64,000 bases of DNA from Arthrobacter globiformis (GTDB lineage: Bacteria; Actinomycetota; Actinomycetes; Actinomycetales; Micrococcaceae): contig NZ_QLNP01000007.1 of assembly GCF_003261175.1 (NCBI RefSeq), forward strand, positions 1-64,000, read 5' to 3'. A program made the position numbers and the translations under genes. Below, in pieces: positions 1-7,295 of the stretch (position 1 is its first letter; each line of letters starts with the position of its first letter). The notes under the pieces were generated by a model. The model saw only the letters and a list, made by a program, of their open reading frames with translations, searched no databases and was not told the DNA's origin.

Positions 1-627
1 CTCGCGTGCCTGCGCCACGTTGCTGCGCGCGGCGCTGAGCAGCCGGCCCCCGGTGGCGGCGATGCCCGCGGCGGCTGCCGTTAAGCCGGTCGCCGCGAAG
101 AAAGCCCGCCGGGAGGTGGCCGGGCGCTCCGGTGCTTTGGCCGCCACATCCGACGGAGCATCCGGAAATGCCTGCAGCCGCCACAGCCGCGACACCAGCA
201 TCCGCAGCACCACCAGCCCGGCCACGGTTCCTAGGAGCGAGGGCACTGCGTCCAGCGGCCTGACGCCCGCGCGGGTCACCACGCTGGCCACGGTCACCGC
301 GCCCATGAACAGCACGCCGGCCGCGCCCAGCGCCCATCTCCGGTACGCCACCACGCCCAGCACGCACGCCAGCACGAAAATTGTCAGGCCCATGCCCACG
401 AAAAGCGCGGCCTTGTCATTAGTGCCGAACGTGGCAATCGCGAAGTCCTTCAGCCATGGCGGCGTGAAGTCGATGAATGTCGAACCGAGGGCAAACAGGG
501 GAGTGGCGCGGGCGGTAAAGAACGCCCCCGCCAGTTCCGCAACGGAAAGTACGACGGCGGCGGCGGCCACCCCGGCGAGGGCCGCCAACGCGGCCGGTCC
601 CCTGAACCACCTCATGAGCTTCTTCAT
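1..627 (-). CDS. Molybdopterin-dependent oxidoreductase, membrane-anchored, 5' part only
   Basis: The frame is open from an ATG at 627 to the window edge (209 codons, no stop), so only the N-terminal part is present. The start reads MKKLMRWFRGP. About four hydrophobic segments follow (roughly residues 10-40, 72-92, 96-117 and 125-145). After them comes a Ser-Arg-Arg stretch (SRRAFFAATG) and a Gly/Ala-rich segment leading into GGRLLSAARSNV. This layout is typical of actinobacterial sulfite-oxidase-family proteins with an N-terminal membrane domain followed by an extracytoplasmic Mo-cofactor domain, which would lie outside the window. A second ATG at 615 is a possible start. Divergent from purD. 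The family call rests on memory of the N-terminal pattern. Confidence 0.7.
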   Translation of the reverse strand, partial: MKKLMRWFRGPAALAALAGVAAAAVVLSVAELAGAFFTARATPLFALGSTFIDFTPPWLKDFAIATFGTNDKAALFVGMGLTIFVLACVLGVVAYRRWALGAAGVLFMGAVTVASVVTRAGVRPLDAVPSLLGTVAGLVVLRMLVSRLWRLQAFPDAPSDVAAKAPERPATSRRAFFAATGLTAAAAGIAATGGRLLSAARSNVAQARE

Positions 628-708
628 GCCATTGGTTCGTAGCGGCGGGCTGCGCGGATTGTCCGCCGGCCGGACCTGAGGGCCGGTCACAGCTTAGGAG
701 CCAGCAGG

Positions 709-2067
709 GTGCACAAAGTACCCTTGGGGACTGTGAAGGTACTCGTCATTGGCCCCGGCGGCCGCGAACACGCCATTGTCCGCTCCCTCCTTGCCGACCC
801 CAACGTTTCCGAAGTCCACGCGGCTCCGGGCAACGCGGGCATCAGCAAGCTCGTCCCCACGCACGCGATCAACGGGAATGATCCGGAGGCGGTGGCGGCG
901 CTCGCCACCCGGCTGGACGTTGACCTGGTGGTCGTTGGCCCCGAAGCTCCCCTTGCGGCCGGTGTGTCCGACGCCGTGCGCGCCGCCGGCATCCCGGTGT
1001 TCGGGCCCAGCAAGGACGCCGCCCAGCTCGAGGCCTCCAAGGCCTATGCGAAGCAGGTCATGGCCGAAGCCGGCGTTCCGACGGCGATGGCTTTGGTGGC
1101 TGCCAACGCGGACGAGGCAGCGGCGGCGCTGGACACCTTCGGCGCTCCGTACGTCGTCAAGGATGATGGTCTCGCCGCAGGCAAGGGCGTGGTTGTCACT
1201 AACAACCGGGACGACGCCCTGGCCCACGCCCAGAGCTGCTTCGACGCCGGCGGAACGGTGGTCATCGAGGAGTTCCTGGACGGCCCCGAGGTCTCCGTGT
1301 TCGTCCTGTGCGACGGCCGCAACACCGTGGCACTGTCCCCGGCGCAGGACTTCAAGCGCATCTACGACAACGACGAAGGCCCCAACACCGGCGGCATGGG
1401 CGCGTACACCCCGCTTGACTGGGCTCCTGAGGGCCTTGTCCAGGAGGTCATCGAACGCATCGCCCAGCCCACCGTGGACGAGATGGCCCGCCGCGGCACC
1501 CCGTTCGTGGGCGTGCTGTTCGTCGGCCTGGCGCTGACCAAGCGCGGCACGCGCGTCATCGAATTCAACGTCCGCTTCGGCGACCCCGAAACCCAGGCCG
1601 TGCTCGCACGGCTCAAGACGCCCCTCGGTTCCCTGCTCCTGTCAGCCGCCAAGGGCGAACTGGACCAGGCAGAAGAGCTGCGCTGGTCCAAGGACACGGC
1701 AGTCGCCGTCGTCGTTGCCTCTGAAAACTACCCCGACACTCCGCGCACGGGTGACCGGATCCGCGGCCTTAAGAAGGTTGACGAGCTGGACGGCGTCCAC
1801 GTGATCCACGCCGGCACCAAGCTCGACGGCGAGGGCAAGGTGGTCTCCGCCGGCGGAAGGGTTCTGGCCGTGGTGGCGCTCGGATCCGACCTCGTGGAGG
1901 CACGGGAAAGGGCGTACGACGGCGTGGAGCTGGTTCAGCTGGAAGGCGCCCAGTTCCGCACGGACATCGCAGGCAAGGCCGCACGCGGCGAAATCAAGGT
2001 GTCGTCCGCCGTCGCCGCCCCGTCGGCTGCTGCCCAGGCCGGCTCCGCTTCGGAAGAAAAGGCGTAA
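709..2067 (+). CDS. purD: Phosphoribosylamine-glycine ligase (GAR synthetase)
   Basis: Second step of de novo purine synthesis: ATP-dependent ligation of glycine to phosphoribosylamine. The N-terminal domain has VLVIGPGGREHAI. The ATP-grasp part includes VVKDDGLAAGKGVVV and the metal-binding end EFNVRFGDPETQ. At 452 residues it is slightly longer than the usual 420-430 because of an Ala/Ser-rich C-terminal tail. The GTG at 709 is chosen because AGGAG lies at 696-700 with an 8-nt spacer; an internal GTG at 733 would start exactly at the conserved VKVLVIG but has no well-placed ribosome site. purC follows after 3 nt, so the two are co-transcribed. Confidence 0.97.
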   Translation: MHKVPLGTVKVLVIGPGGREHAIVRSLLADPNVSEVHAAPGNAGISKLVPTHAINGNDPEAVAALATRLDVDLVVVGPEAPLAAGVSDAVRAAGIPVFGPSKDAAQLEASKAYAKQVMAEAGVPTAMALVAANADEAAAALDTFGAPYVVKDDGLAAGKGVVVTNNRDDALAHAQSCFDAGGTVVIEEFLDGPEVSVFVLCDGRNTVALSPAQDFKRIYDNDEGPNTGGMGAYTPLDWAPEGLVQEVIERIAQPTVDEMARRGTPFVGVLFVGLALTKRGTRVIEFNVRFGDPETQAVLARLKTPLGSLLLSAAKGELDQAEELRWSKDTAVAVVVASENYPDTPRTGDRIRGLKKVDELDGVHVIHAGTKLDGEGKVVSAGGRVLAVVALGSDLVEARERAYDGVELVQLEGAQFRTDIAGKAARGEIKVSSAVAAPSAAAQAGSASEEKA

Positions 2068-2070
2068 CCG

Positions 2071-3009
2071 GTGGCTGAACAGGAAAACACCCGCGGCTTG
2101 GACACCCCCCACGCGGAGCTGCCAGGCTGGAAGCACGTGTACTCGGGCAAGGTCCGCGACCTGTACGAGCCGGCCAGCGATGCCATCAACGAGCAGTTCG
2201 GGCAGGAATGCGTGCTGGTGGTCGCGAGCGACCGCATCAGCGCGTACGACCACGTGCTCAGCAGCGAAATCCCGGACAAGGGACGCATCCTGACCCAGCT
2301 GAGCCTCTGGTGGTTCGACCAGCTGGATGTCGAACACCATGTCCTGGCGTCCACGGTGGAGGAGGGCGTGCCCGCAGCTGTCGAGGGCCGCGCCATGATC
2401 TGCAAGAAGCTGGAAATGTTCCCGGTGGAATGCATCGCCCGCGGCTACCTCACCGGCTCCGGCCTCGTGGAGTACCGGCAGTCCGGCACCGTCTGCGAGA
2501 TCCCGCTGCCCGAGGGCCTGGTGGACGGCTCCCGCTTGGAGCACGCCATCTTCACCCCGTCGGCCAAGGCCGAGGTGGGCGAGCACGACGAGAACATCAC
2601 CTACGACGCCGTCGTGTCCATCGTGGGAGACGATATTGCCGCGCGACTGAGCGAACTGACGCTGGATATCTACACCAAGGCCGAGAGGATCGCCCGTGAA
2701 CGGGGCATCGTCCTGGCCGACACCAAGGTGGAGTTTGGCTACGACGTCGTGAACGGTGCCATCACCCTGGGCGACGAGGTCCTGACGCCTGACTCGTCCC
2801 GGTTCTGGGACGCCGCCACGTACGAGCCCGGCAAGGCGCAGCCCTCCTACGACAAGCAGTTCGTCCGGGACTGGCTGACGTCCGCCGAATCCGGCTGGGA
2901 CAAGGCCTCCGACACGCCGCCGCCGGCCCTGCCCGCGGACATCGTGGACCGCACCCGGGCCCGCTACGTCGAGGCCTACGAGAAGCTGACCGGCCGCACG
3001 TTCGGCTAG
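2071..3009 (+). CDS. purC: Phosphoribosylaminoimidazole-succinocarboxamide synthase
   Basis: Makes SAICAR from CAIR and aspartate in purine synthesis. The 312-residue protein shows the SAICAR synthase signatures: YSGKVRDLYE near the N terminus (nucleotide-binding region), VVASDRISAYD, ECIARGYLTGSG and LADTKVEFGYD. The length fits the longer single-domain type. The GTG start lies 3 nt after the purD stop, and the pair ends at a strong hairpin. No other pur genes are adjacent in the window. Confidence 0.97.
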   Translation: MAEQENTRGLDTPHAELPGWKHVYSGKVRDLYEPASDAINEQFGQECVLVVASDRISAYDHVLSSEIPDKGRILTQLSLWWFDQLDVEHHVLASTVEEGVPAAVEGRAMICKKLEMFPVECIARGYLTGSGLVEYRQSGTVCEIPLPEGLVDGSRLEHAIFTPSAKAEVGEHDENITYDAVVSIVGDDIAARLSELTLDIYTKAERIARERGIVLADTKVEFGYDVVNGAITLGDEVLTPDSSRFWDAATYEPGKAQPSYDKQFVRDWLTSAESGWDKASDTPPPALPADIVDRTRARYVEAYEKLTGRTFG

Positions 3010-3022
3010 CGCTTGCAAGAAC

Positions 3023-3063
3023 GCGTCAGGCGCCCCCGGGACTGTTCCGGGGGCGCCTGACGC
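3023..3063. terminator. Bidirectional intrinsic terminator after purDC
   Basis: A perfect 17-bp stem (3023-3039 pairing with 3047-3063) closes a 7-nt loop GACTGTT and is followed by TTTT on the plus strand. It lies between the convergent purC and the XRE-TPR gene and can serve both. Confidence 0.9.
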
Positions 3064-3079
3064 TTTTGCGTGGTGCCTG

Positions 3080-4342
3080 CTAGCTGGCTTCGGCCGCTGC
3101 CGCACGGCGCTGGGCGAGCCGGATCTCCAGCACGGCATCGAGGGCCTGCTGGACCCGGTCCTGTGCGCCGGCGGCACTGAATTCCTTCTGCGCCTCCTCC
3201 AAATGCACCAGCGCCTCATCCCCTTCGCCCGCAGCCTTCAATGATTTACCGAGAAGCAGCGAAACTTCGCCGGCCGTGTGCTTGGCAAGGTCCTTGCGTT
3301 CGGCGTGGATGTCGCGGAGCTTCTGGACGGCGGCCACGATGTCGCCGGTGAGGTACAGCCAGCGGGCACGGATGAAGGCGACTTCCAGCTGGTCCGTCTT
3401 GTTCCCGCCGACGATGGACAGCGCGAGTTCGGCGCGTTCAATGGCGGACAGGGTCTCCGGCTCAACAATTCCGGAGGAGAGGCGGACGGCGGCTGACGCC
3501 TTGTTGAAGCGGGCCCACAGCTCAATGTCGTTGGCGGGCGAGAGCAGCTTCGCCGCCCGCTCGTGGTGCTTGATGCCCTCCGGGTAGTCGTGCCGCATGA
3601 ACGCGACATTGCCGATCACCCATGCCACCTCACCTGCGAGCTGGGACATCGAACGCTCGTCCATCTGCTCGTTCATGTCCTGGCAGTACTTCCAGGCCTC
3701 GTCCAGCCGCCCGCTCTCGGCCAGGGCGCCAATCAGCGCCCGGAGCGCGCCGATGATCAGCGTTGAGCCCTTGGGCAGCTGCGCGCACAGTTCCACCGCC
3801 TTCTCGGCGTGCTCGACGGCGGTGCCCAGCTGTCCCTGTCCGTGGCACAGGGCGGCGAGCATCTGGCGTGCCCGGACACCGAGGCCGGCCGACTCGGTGG
3901 CCATGGGGTGCTCGGACAGGTGCTCCATGATCTTCTGGCATTCCTTGAGCTGGCCCTGCTTCATGAGGCATTCGGCCTGCATGTAGGTCATGTTCCACCA
4001 GGCGCTGGTGTTCTTGCCGTCGAGTGCGATCCGGGCCGCGTTGGCGGCGTGCTCGGCGGCGAGGGCGTAGTCGCGCAGGTCCCAGGCCTGCCGGGCATAG
4101 AGGCCGGCCAGCACGTATTCGGCGTCGCTGACCGAGATGGGCTGGCTCCATGCTTCGAGCGCTTTCGGCGCGAGCTCCAGCCTGCGGGCGAGCTCTTCGA
4201 TGACGTCGGCTGTGGGTTCCCGCCGGCCGGTTTCCAGCAGGGAAATGTAGCTGGGGGAGTAGAGGTCCCGGCCGAGTTCGGCCTGAGTCAGTCCGCGCTC
4301 CAGCCGCTCAGCGCGGAGCTTCTCCCCGAATCCGTTACCCAC
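3080..4342 (-). CDS. XRE-family regulator with C-terminal TPR repeats (RRNPP-like receptor candidate)
   Basis: 420 residues. The N-terminal helix-turn-helix (about residues 4-60) contains FGEKLRAERLERGLTQAELG and SYISLLETGRREPT, a standard XRE DNA-binding domain. The remaining 350 or so residues are all-helical with repeated TPR-like units (for example ALAAEHAANAARIA, TAVEHAEKAVELC and YPEGIKHHERAAKLL). An N-terminal XRE domain plus a TPR array is the architecture of Rgg/PlcR/NprR-type receptors that bind short imported peptides. The GTG start at 4342 has AGGAGG at 4355-4350 with a 7-nt spacer. The gene is divergent from a small gene encoding a secreted peptide with three identical octapeptides, which makes a receptor-pheromone pairing attractive. 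Ligand binding is inferred; it could also be an unrelated TPR regulator. Confidence 0.85.
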   Translation of the reverse strand: MGNGFGEKLRAERLERGLTQAELGRDLYSPSYISLLETGRREPTADVIEELARRLELAPKALEAWSQPISVSDAEYVLAGLYARQAWDLRDYALAAEHAANAARIALDGKNTSAWWNMTYMQAECLMKQGQLKECQKIMEHLSEHPMATESAGLGVRARQMLAALCHGQGQLGTAVEHAEKAVELCAQLPKGSTLIIGALRALIGALAESGRLDEAWKYCQDMNEQMDERSMSQLAGEVAWVIGNVAFMRHDYPEGIKHHERAAKLLSPANDIELWARFNKASAAVRLSSGIVEPETLSAIERAELALSIVGGNKTDQLEVAFIRARWLYLTGDIVAAVQKLRDIHAERKDLAKHTAGEVSLLLGKSLKAAGEGDEALVHLEEAQKEFSAAGAQDRVQQALDAVLEIRLAQRRAAAAEAS

Positions 4343-4382
4343 TGGGGTTCCTCCTATTCCGGACAGCCTTTGTACAGAATGC

Positions 4383-4413
4383 TTGACACCCTCTGTGGAA
4401 AACATTTTACAAT
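4383..4413 (+). promoter_or_regulatory. Promoter of the peptide gene
   Basis: Perfect -35 hexamer TTGACA at 4383-4388 and TACAAT at 4408-4413 (one mismatch to TATAAT), separated by 19 nt, which is longer than the optimal 17. The peptide gene start lies 63 nt downstream. The long spacer may mean that activation by the adjacent regulator is needed, which is an inference. Confidence 0.6.
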
Positions 4414-4422
4414 ATATGTCAA
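4383..4422. promoter_or_regulatory. Inverted TTGACA/TGTCAA pair in the divergent intergenic region
   Basis: TTGACA at 4383-4388 and TGTCAA at 4417-4422 are exact inverted copies flanking an AT-rich core between the XRE-TPR gene and the peptide gene. They may be the -35 elements of two face-to-face promoters, or the half sites of the regulator's operator. A clear -10 for the minus direction at the expected distance is not visible. Confidence 0.45.
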
Positions 4423-4475
4423 CAAGGACTGTGCTGACTTGGTAACGAATCCGACTCGTATTGAGGAACTCTCAC

Positions 4476-4709
4476 ATGTTGAAGAAGATAGCAGCCGCTG
4501 CCGTTTTGGCGGGGGCCCTCGCATTTTCTGCTGCGGCTCCCGCCGTTCTGTCTGCAGGCTCGATCGCGGACAACGCGGGCACCTCTGTTGCCATTGGCAA
4601 CTGGCCGGATCCGATGCGCGTCAAGGACGTGAACACGACCACTATCGGCAATTGGCCTGATCCCATGGTGTCAAAGACCACCATTGGCAACTGGCCCGAT
4701 CCCATGTAA
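4476..4709 (+). CDS. Secreted pro-peptide with three IGNWPDPM repeats (candidate pheromone precursor)
   Basis: 77 residues. The N terminus MLKKIAAAAVLAGALAF with following Ala-rich residues is a signal peptide; possible signal peptidase sites follow APA (residue 23) or LSA (residue 27). The octapeptide IGNWPDPM occurs at residues 40-47, 57-64 and 70-77, the last copy being the exact C terminus. The linkers (RVKDVNTTT and VSKTT) are unrelated to each other. The repeat DNA copies differ at codons 1, 3, 5 and 7 only by synonymous changes, so the peptide itself is conserved. The ATG has GAGGA at 4463-4467 with an 8-nt spacer; a TTG at 4461 is a weaker alternative. Divergent from the XRE-TPR gene and followed by its own terminator. 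Most likely a multi-copy signalling peptide precursor. A secreted toxin or adhesive peptide is possible. Confidence 0.85.
   Translation: MLKKIAAAAVLAGALAFSAAAPAVLSAGSIADNAGTSVAIGNWPDPMRVKDVNTTTIGNWPDPMVSKTTIGNWPDPM
4593..4706 (+). repeat. Three in-frame 24-bp repeats encoding IGNWPDPM
   Basis: Copies at 4593-4616, 4644-4667 and 4683-4706, in frame with the peptide gene. All differences between copies are third-base and silent (ATT/ATC, AAC/AAT, CCG/CCT/CCC and CCG/CCC). Confidence 0.95.
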
Positions 4710-4724
4710 ACAGCTTCCATGAGG

Positions 4725-4769
4725 AAAACGGCCCCGGAGCATGCGCACATCATGTTCCGGGGCCGTTTT
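4725..4769 (+). terminator. Intrinsic terminator of the peptide gene
   Basis: A 14-bp perfect stem (4725-4738 with 4756-4769) has a 17-nt loop and ends in a T run. It separates the peptide gene from the next gene, so the peptide is probably made from a monocistronic mRNA. Confidence 0.9.
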
Positions 4770-4826
4770 TCTTACCAGAAATGCTTTCTTGCCAGGAACA
4801 GCAGCCGTAACTAAGGAGTGGGGACC

Positions 4827-5180
4827 ATGACACGGAAAGCAGCCGGGGGCCTGCAGCGGGCCTTTTTCCTCTGGACGATCGCCGGCACGTCACTGATTGT
4901 GGCAGCCGCTGCCGGAGCAGCCGTGGTTGAGGTGTTCAGGGGAACGGCCGACGCCGGGACTTTCGTTTGGGGGATGATCGGCATTGCGGCGCTGCTGGAG
5001 TCATTGGTGCTTTTCGCCGTCGGCCTGCGTCTGCGCCACCGCTACCTGAACCAGGTCCAAAGCTACGACAGCCGCGGCGACTACCTGGCGGACGACGGGT
5101 CCAGCCGGCCGAGGATCCCCCTGCTGGGCGACGGGCAGGCGACCCAGAACATCCGCAACCAGAGCCTGGGCGGAAACTAA
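4827..5180 (+). CDS. Small two-helix membrane protein, function unknown
   Basis: 117 residues. Two predicted transmembrane helices span about residues 13-37 (FFLWTIAGTSLIVAAAAG) and 48-70 (FVWGMIGIAALLESLVLF). A basic segment RLRHRYLNQ and a polar tail of about 40 residues follow. AAGGAG at 4813-4818 with an 8-nt spacer supports the ATG at 4827. I do not recognise a family. It lies just after the peptide gene but behind a terminator, so a role in peptide export or sensing is only a positional guess. Confidence 0.75.
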   Translation: MTRKAAGGLQRAFFLWTIAGTSLIVAAAAGAAVVEVFRGTADAGTFVWGMIGIAALLESLVLFAVGLRLRHRYLNQVQSYDSRGDYLADDGSSRPRIPLLGDGQATQNIRNQSLGGN

Positions 5181-5219
5181 GCCCGCACGGGTGGGCGTGA
5201 GCCGTACCCCGAAGAAACA

Positions 5220-5257
5220 GGAAGAGGGCCTCCTCTGGGGGAGACCCTCTTTCCTTT

Positions 5258-5258
<1 letters not shown>
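5220..5258. terminator. Hairpin terminator between membrane protein and tRNA-Pro
   Basis: GGAAGAGGG at 5220-5228 pairs with CCCTCTTTCC at 5245-5254 (one bulge), followed by TTTT. It sits between the convergent membrane-protein gene and the 3' end of tRNA-Pro. Confidence 0.75.
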
Positions 5259-5334
<76 letters not shown>

Positions 5335-5417
5335 ATCCGCTGCTGCGAAAGCAACTGAACAAGAATATCCGATACTGACCAACAAGTGAAATCGGGGTCT
5401 GGAAGAGCCGGGGTGGC

Positions 5418-7295
5418 TCAGACCAGCGAGTCCTTCCAGGCGCTGTGCAGCCGAGCAAAGCGGCCGTTGCCGCCGATCAGTTCATCCGGGGTTCCGTCCT
5501 CCACCACTTGTCCGTCATGGACCACGAGCACCCTGTCCGCCGTCTCCACGGTCGACAGCCGGTGCGCAATGATCAGCGCCGTGCGGGCCGTTCCGCGGGA
5601 CGTTCCGTCGGCGGTCGGCGTTCCCCCAGTTGCGTCGCCGGTGCCGTCCGGTCCGCGCAGGAGCCCCGCGAGGCCGCTCTGCACGAGCCGTTCGGAGGGG
5701 ATGTCCAGCGAGGATGTGGCCTCGTCCAGGATCAGGACCGCCGGCCGGGCAAGGAACGCGCGCGCGAAGCTGATCAATTGGCGCTGGCCCGCGGAGACAC
5801 GGCCGCCGCGCTTGTTGACGTCAGTGTCGTATCCCTCGGGGAGTTCCATGATGAACTCGTGCGCACCCACGGCCTTAGCGGCCGCCTCGATCTCCTCGCG
5901 CGCTGCCCCCGGCCGGCCCAGGGCGATGTTGTCGGCCACCGAGCCGCTAAACAGGAAGGCCTCCTGAGTCACCATCACAATGTTCCGCCGCAGGTCCGCG
6001 GTGGCCAGCTGCCGGACGTCCACACCGTCGAGCGTCACGCAACCGGCGGACACGTCATAGAAGCGGGCAATCAGCTTGGCCAGCGTGGACTTGCCGGCCC
6101 CGGTCTGGCCCACCAGCGCCACGGTCTGTCCCGACGGAATGCTGAGGTTCAGCGTGGGAATGATGAGAGGCCCGGCGCCGTAGCGGAACTCGACGTTCCG
6201 AAATTCAACGGCGCCACGGGCATCGCGGAGTTCCACCGCGTTCCGCGGCGGGCGCACCGTAGGCACCTCCTCGAGCAGGCCCGAGACCTTCTCCAGCGCA
6301 GCCTGCGCGCTTTGAAAGGAGTTGTAGAACATGGCCATCTGGTCCACGGGCTGGAAGAAGCGCTTCGTGGAGAGCATCAGGGCCAGCAGCACGCCCACGG
6401 CCAGCTCACCGGTCAGCACCCGGAAGCCGCCGAACAGCAGCACGGCGGCCACACAGACGTTACCGATCAGCACCAGGCCCGGCTGGAAGACGCCGTTCAG
6501 GTTGATGGACCGGACGGTCGCCCGCCGGTAGTCCTCGGCGAGTTCGCCGTAGCGGCCGGCGTTTTCGCGTTCCTTGCGGAAGGCCTTGACCGCCCGGATG
6601 CCGGTCATGGTCTCGATGAAGTGCACGATGAGCCGGGCCGAGACCACCCGGGACTGGCGGAACGCCATCTGTGAGTGCTTCTGGTACCAGCGCGCCAGAA
6701 AGAACATGGGGACGGCCGCGGCCAGCACCACCAGTCCGCTGCGCCAGTCCAGGGCGAATACGGTGACGGCCGTGAACAGCATGAACAGCGCACCCGAGGC
6801 GAGCGAGCTGACCCCCGAGTCCAGGAGTTCACGCAGAGCCTCCAGGTCCGACGTCTGCCGGGCGATAATCCGCCCCGAGGTGTACTTCTCGTGGAACTCG
6901 AGGCTGAGCCGCTGGGTGTGGCGGAACACCCACAGCCGCAGGTCCAGCAGCATCGCCTGGCTGAGTGCCGCCGTCGACGTTACGTACAGGGCGGTGAGCC
7001 CGGCGGCTGCCAGCGCCGTGATGAGGTAGGCCACGCCGGCCAGCACCAGCGGAAGGCTGTTGCCCGCACGGAGGGCGGGCAACGCGTGGTCGATGCCGAA
7101 GGCGATCAGCGCCGGGCCGGCCACCCTGGCCGCCTGCGACAGGACCACCGTGGCGATCGTGAGCCAGAACCGCAGCCGCACGGGACGGATCAGCGACCCC
7201 AGCAAGGCGAGCGACCGGCGTCGTACGGCCTTGCTGTCGCTCTTGCTGAGGTTGGCGTCGTCCTCATTGGCGGTACCGAAGGCTGTGTTGCTCAC
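5418..7295 (-). CDS. ABC exporter half-transporter, catalytically complete subunit
   Basis: 625 residues: six-helix ABC exporter membrane domain (about 25-330) followed by the nucleotide-binding domain (about 365-620). The NBD has Walker [10 protein letters not shown], an altered signature VSAGQ (usually LSGGQ), Walker [13 protein letters not shown] with the catalytic Glu, and the switch His in IAHRLST. A Thr/Gly/Asp-rich insertion lies between Walker B and the H loop. The GTG start overlaps the stop of the upstream ABC gene by 4 nt, so the two are coupled and probably form a heterodimer. The substrate (drug, lipid or peptide) cannot be told from sequence. Confidence 0.92.
   Translation of the reverse strand: MSNTAFGTANEDDANLSKSDSKAVRRRSLALLGSLIRPVRLRFWLTIATVVLSQAARVAGPALIAFGIDHALPALRAGNSLPLVLAGVAYLITALAAAGLTALYVTSTAALSQAMLLDLRLWVFRHTQRLSLEFHEKYTSGRIIARQTSDLEALRELLDSGVSSLASGALFMLFTAVTVFALDWRSGLVVLAAAVPMFFLARWYQKHSQMAFRQSRVVSARLIVHFIETMTGIRAVKAFRKERENAGRYGELAEDYRRATVRSINLNGVFQPGLVLIGNVCVAAVLLFGGFRVLTGELAVGVLLALMLSTKRFFQPVDQMAMFYNSFQSAQAALEKVSGLLEEVPTVRPPRNAVELRDARGAVEFRNVEFRYGAGPLIIPTLNLSIPSGQTVALVGQTGAGKSTLAKLIARFYDVSAGCVTLDGVDVRQLATADLRRNIVMVTQEAFLFSGSVADNIALGRPGAAREEIEAAAKAVGAHEFIMELPEGYDTDVNKRGGRVSAGQRQLISFARAFLARPAVLILDEATSSLDIPSERLVQSGLAGLLRGPDGTGDATGGTPTADGTSRGTARTALIIAHRLSTVETADRVLVVHDGQVVEDGTPDELIGGNGRFARLHSAWKDSLV

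Noticed and set aside
20-679. 219-residue plus-strand open frame at the window start
   Set aside because: The opposite strand encodes a coherent membrane protein with four helices and a recognisable family pattern; the plus frame is its shadow.
1642-3219. 525-residue open frame on the minus strand opposite purD/purC
   Set aside because: It is antisense to two certain genes, has Val/His/Gln-rich shadow composition typical of high-GC antisense frames, and shows no motif.
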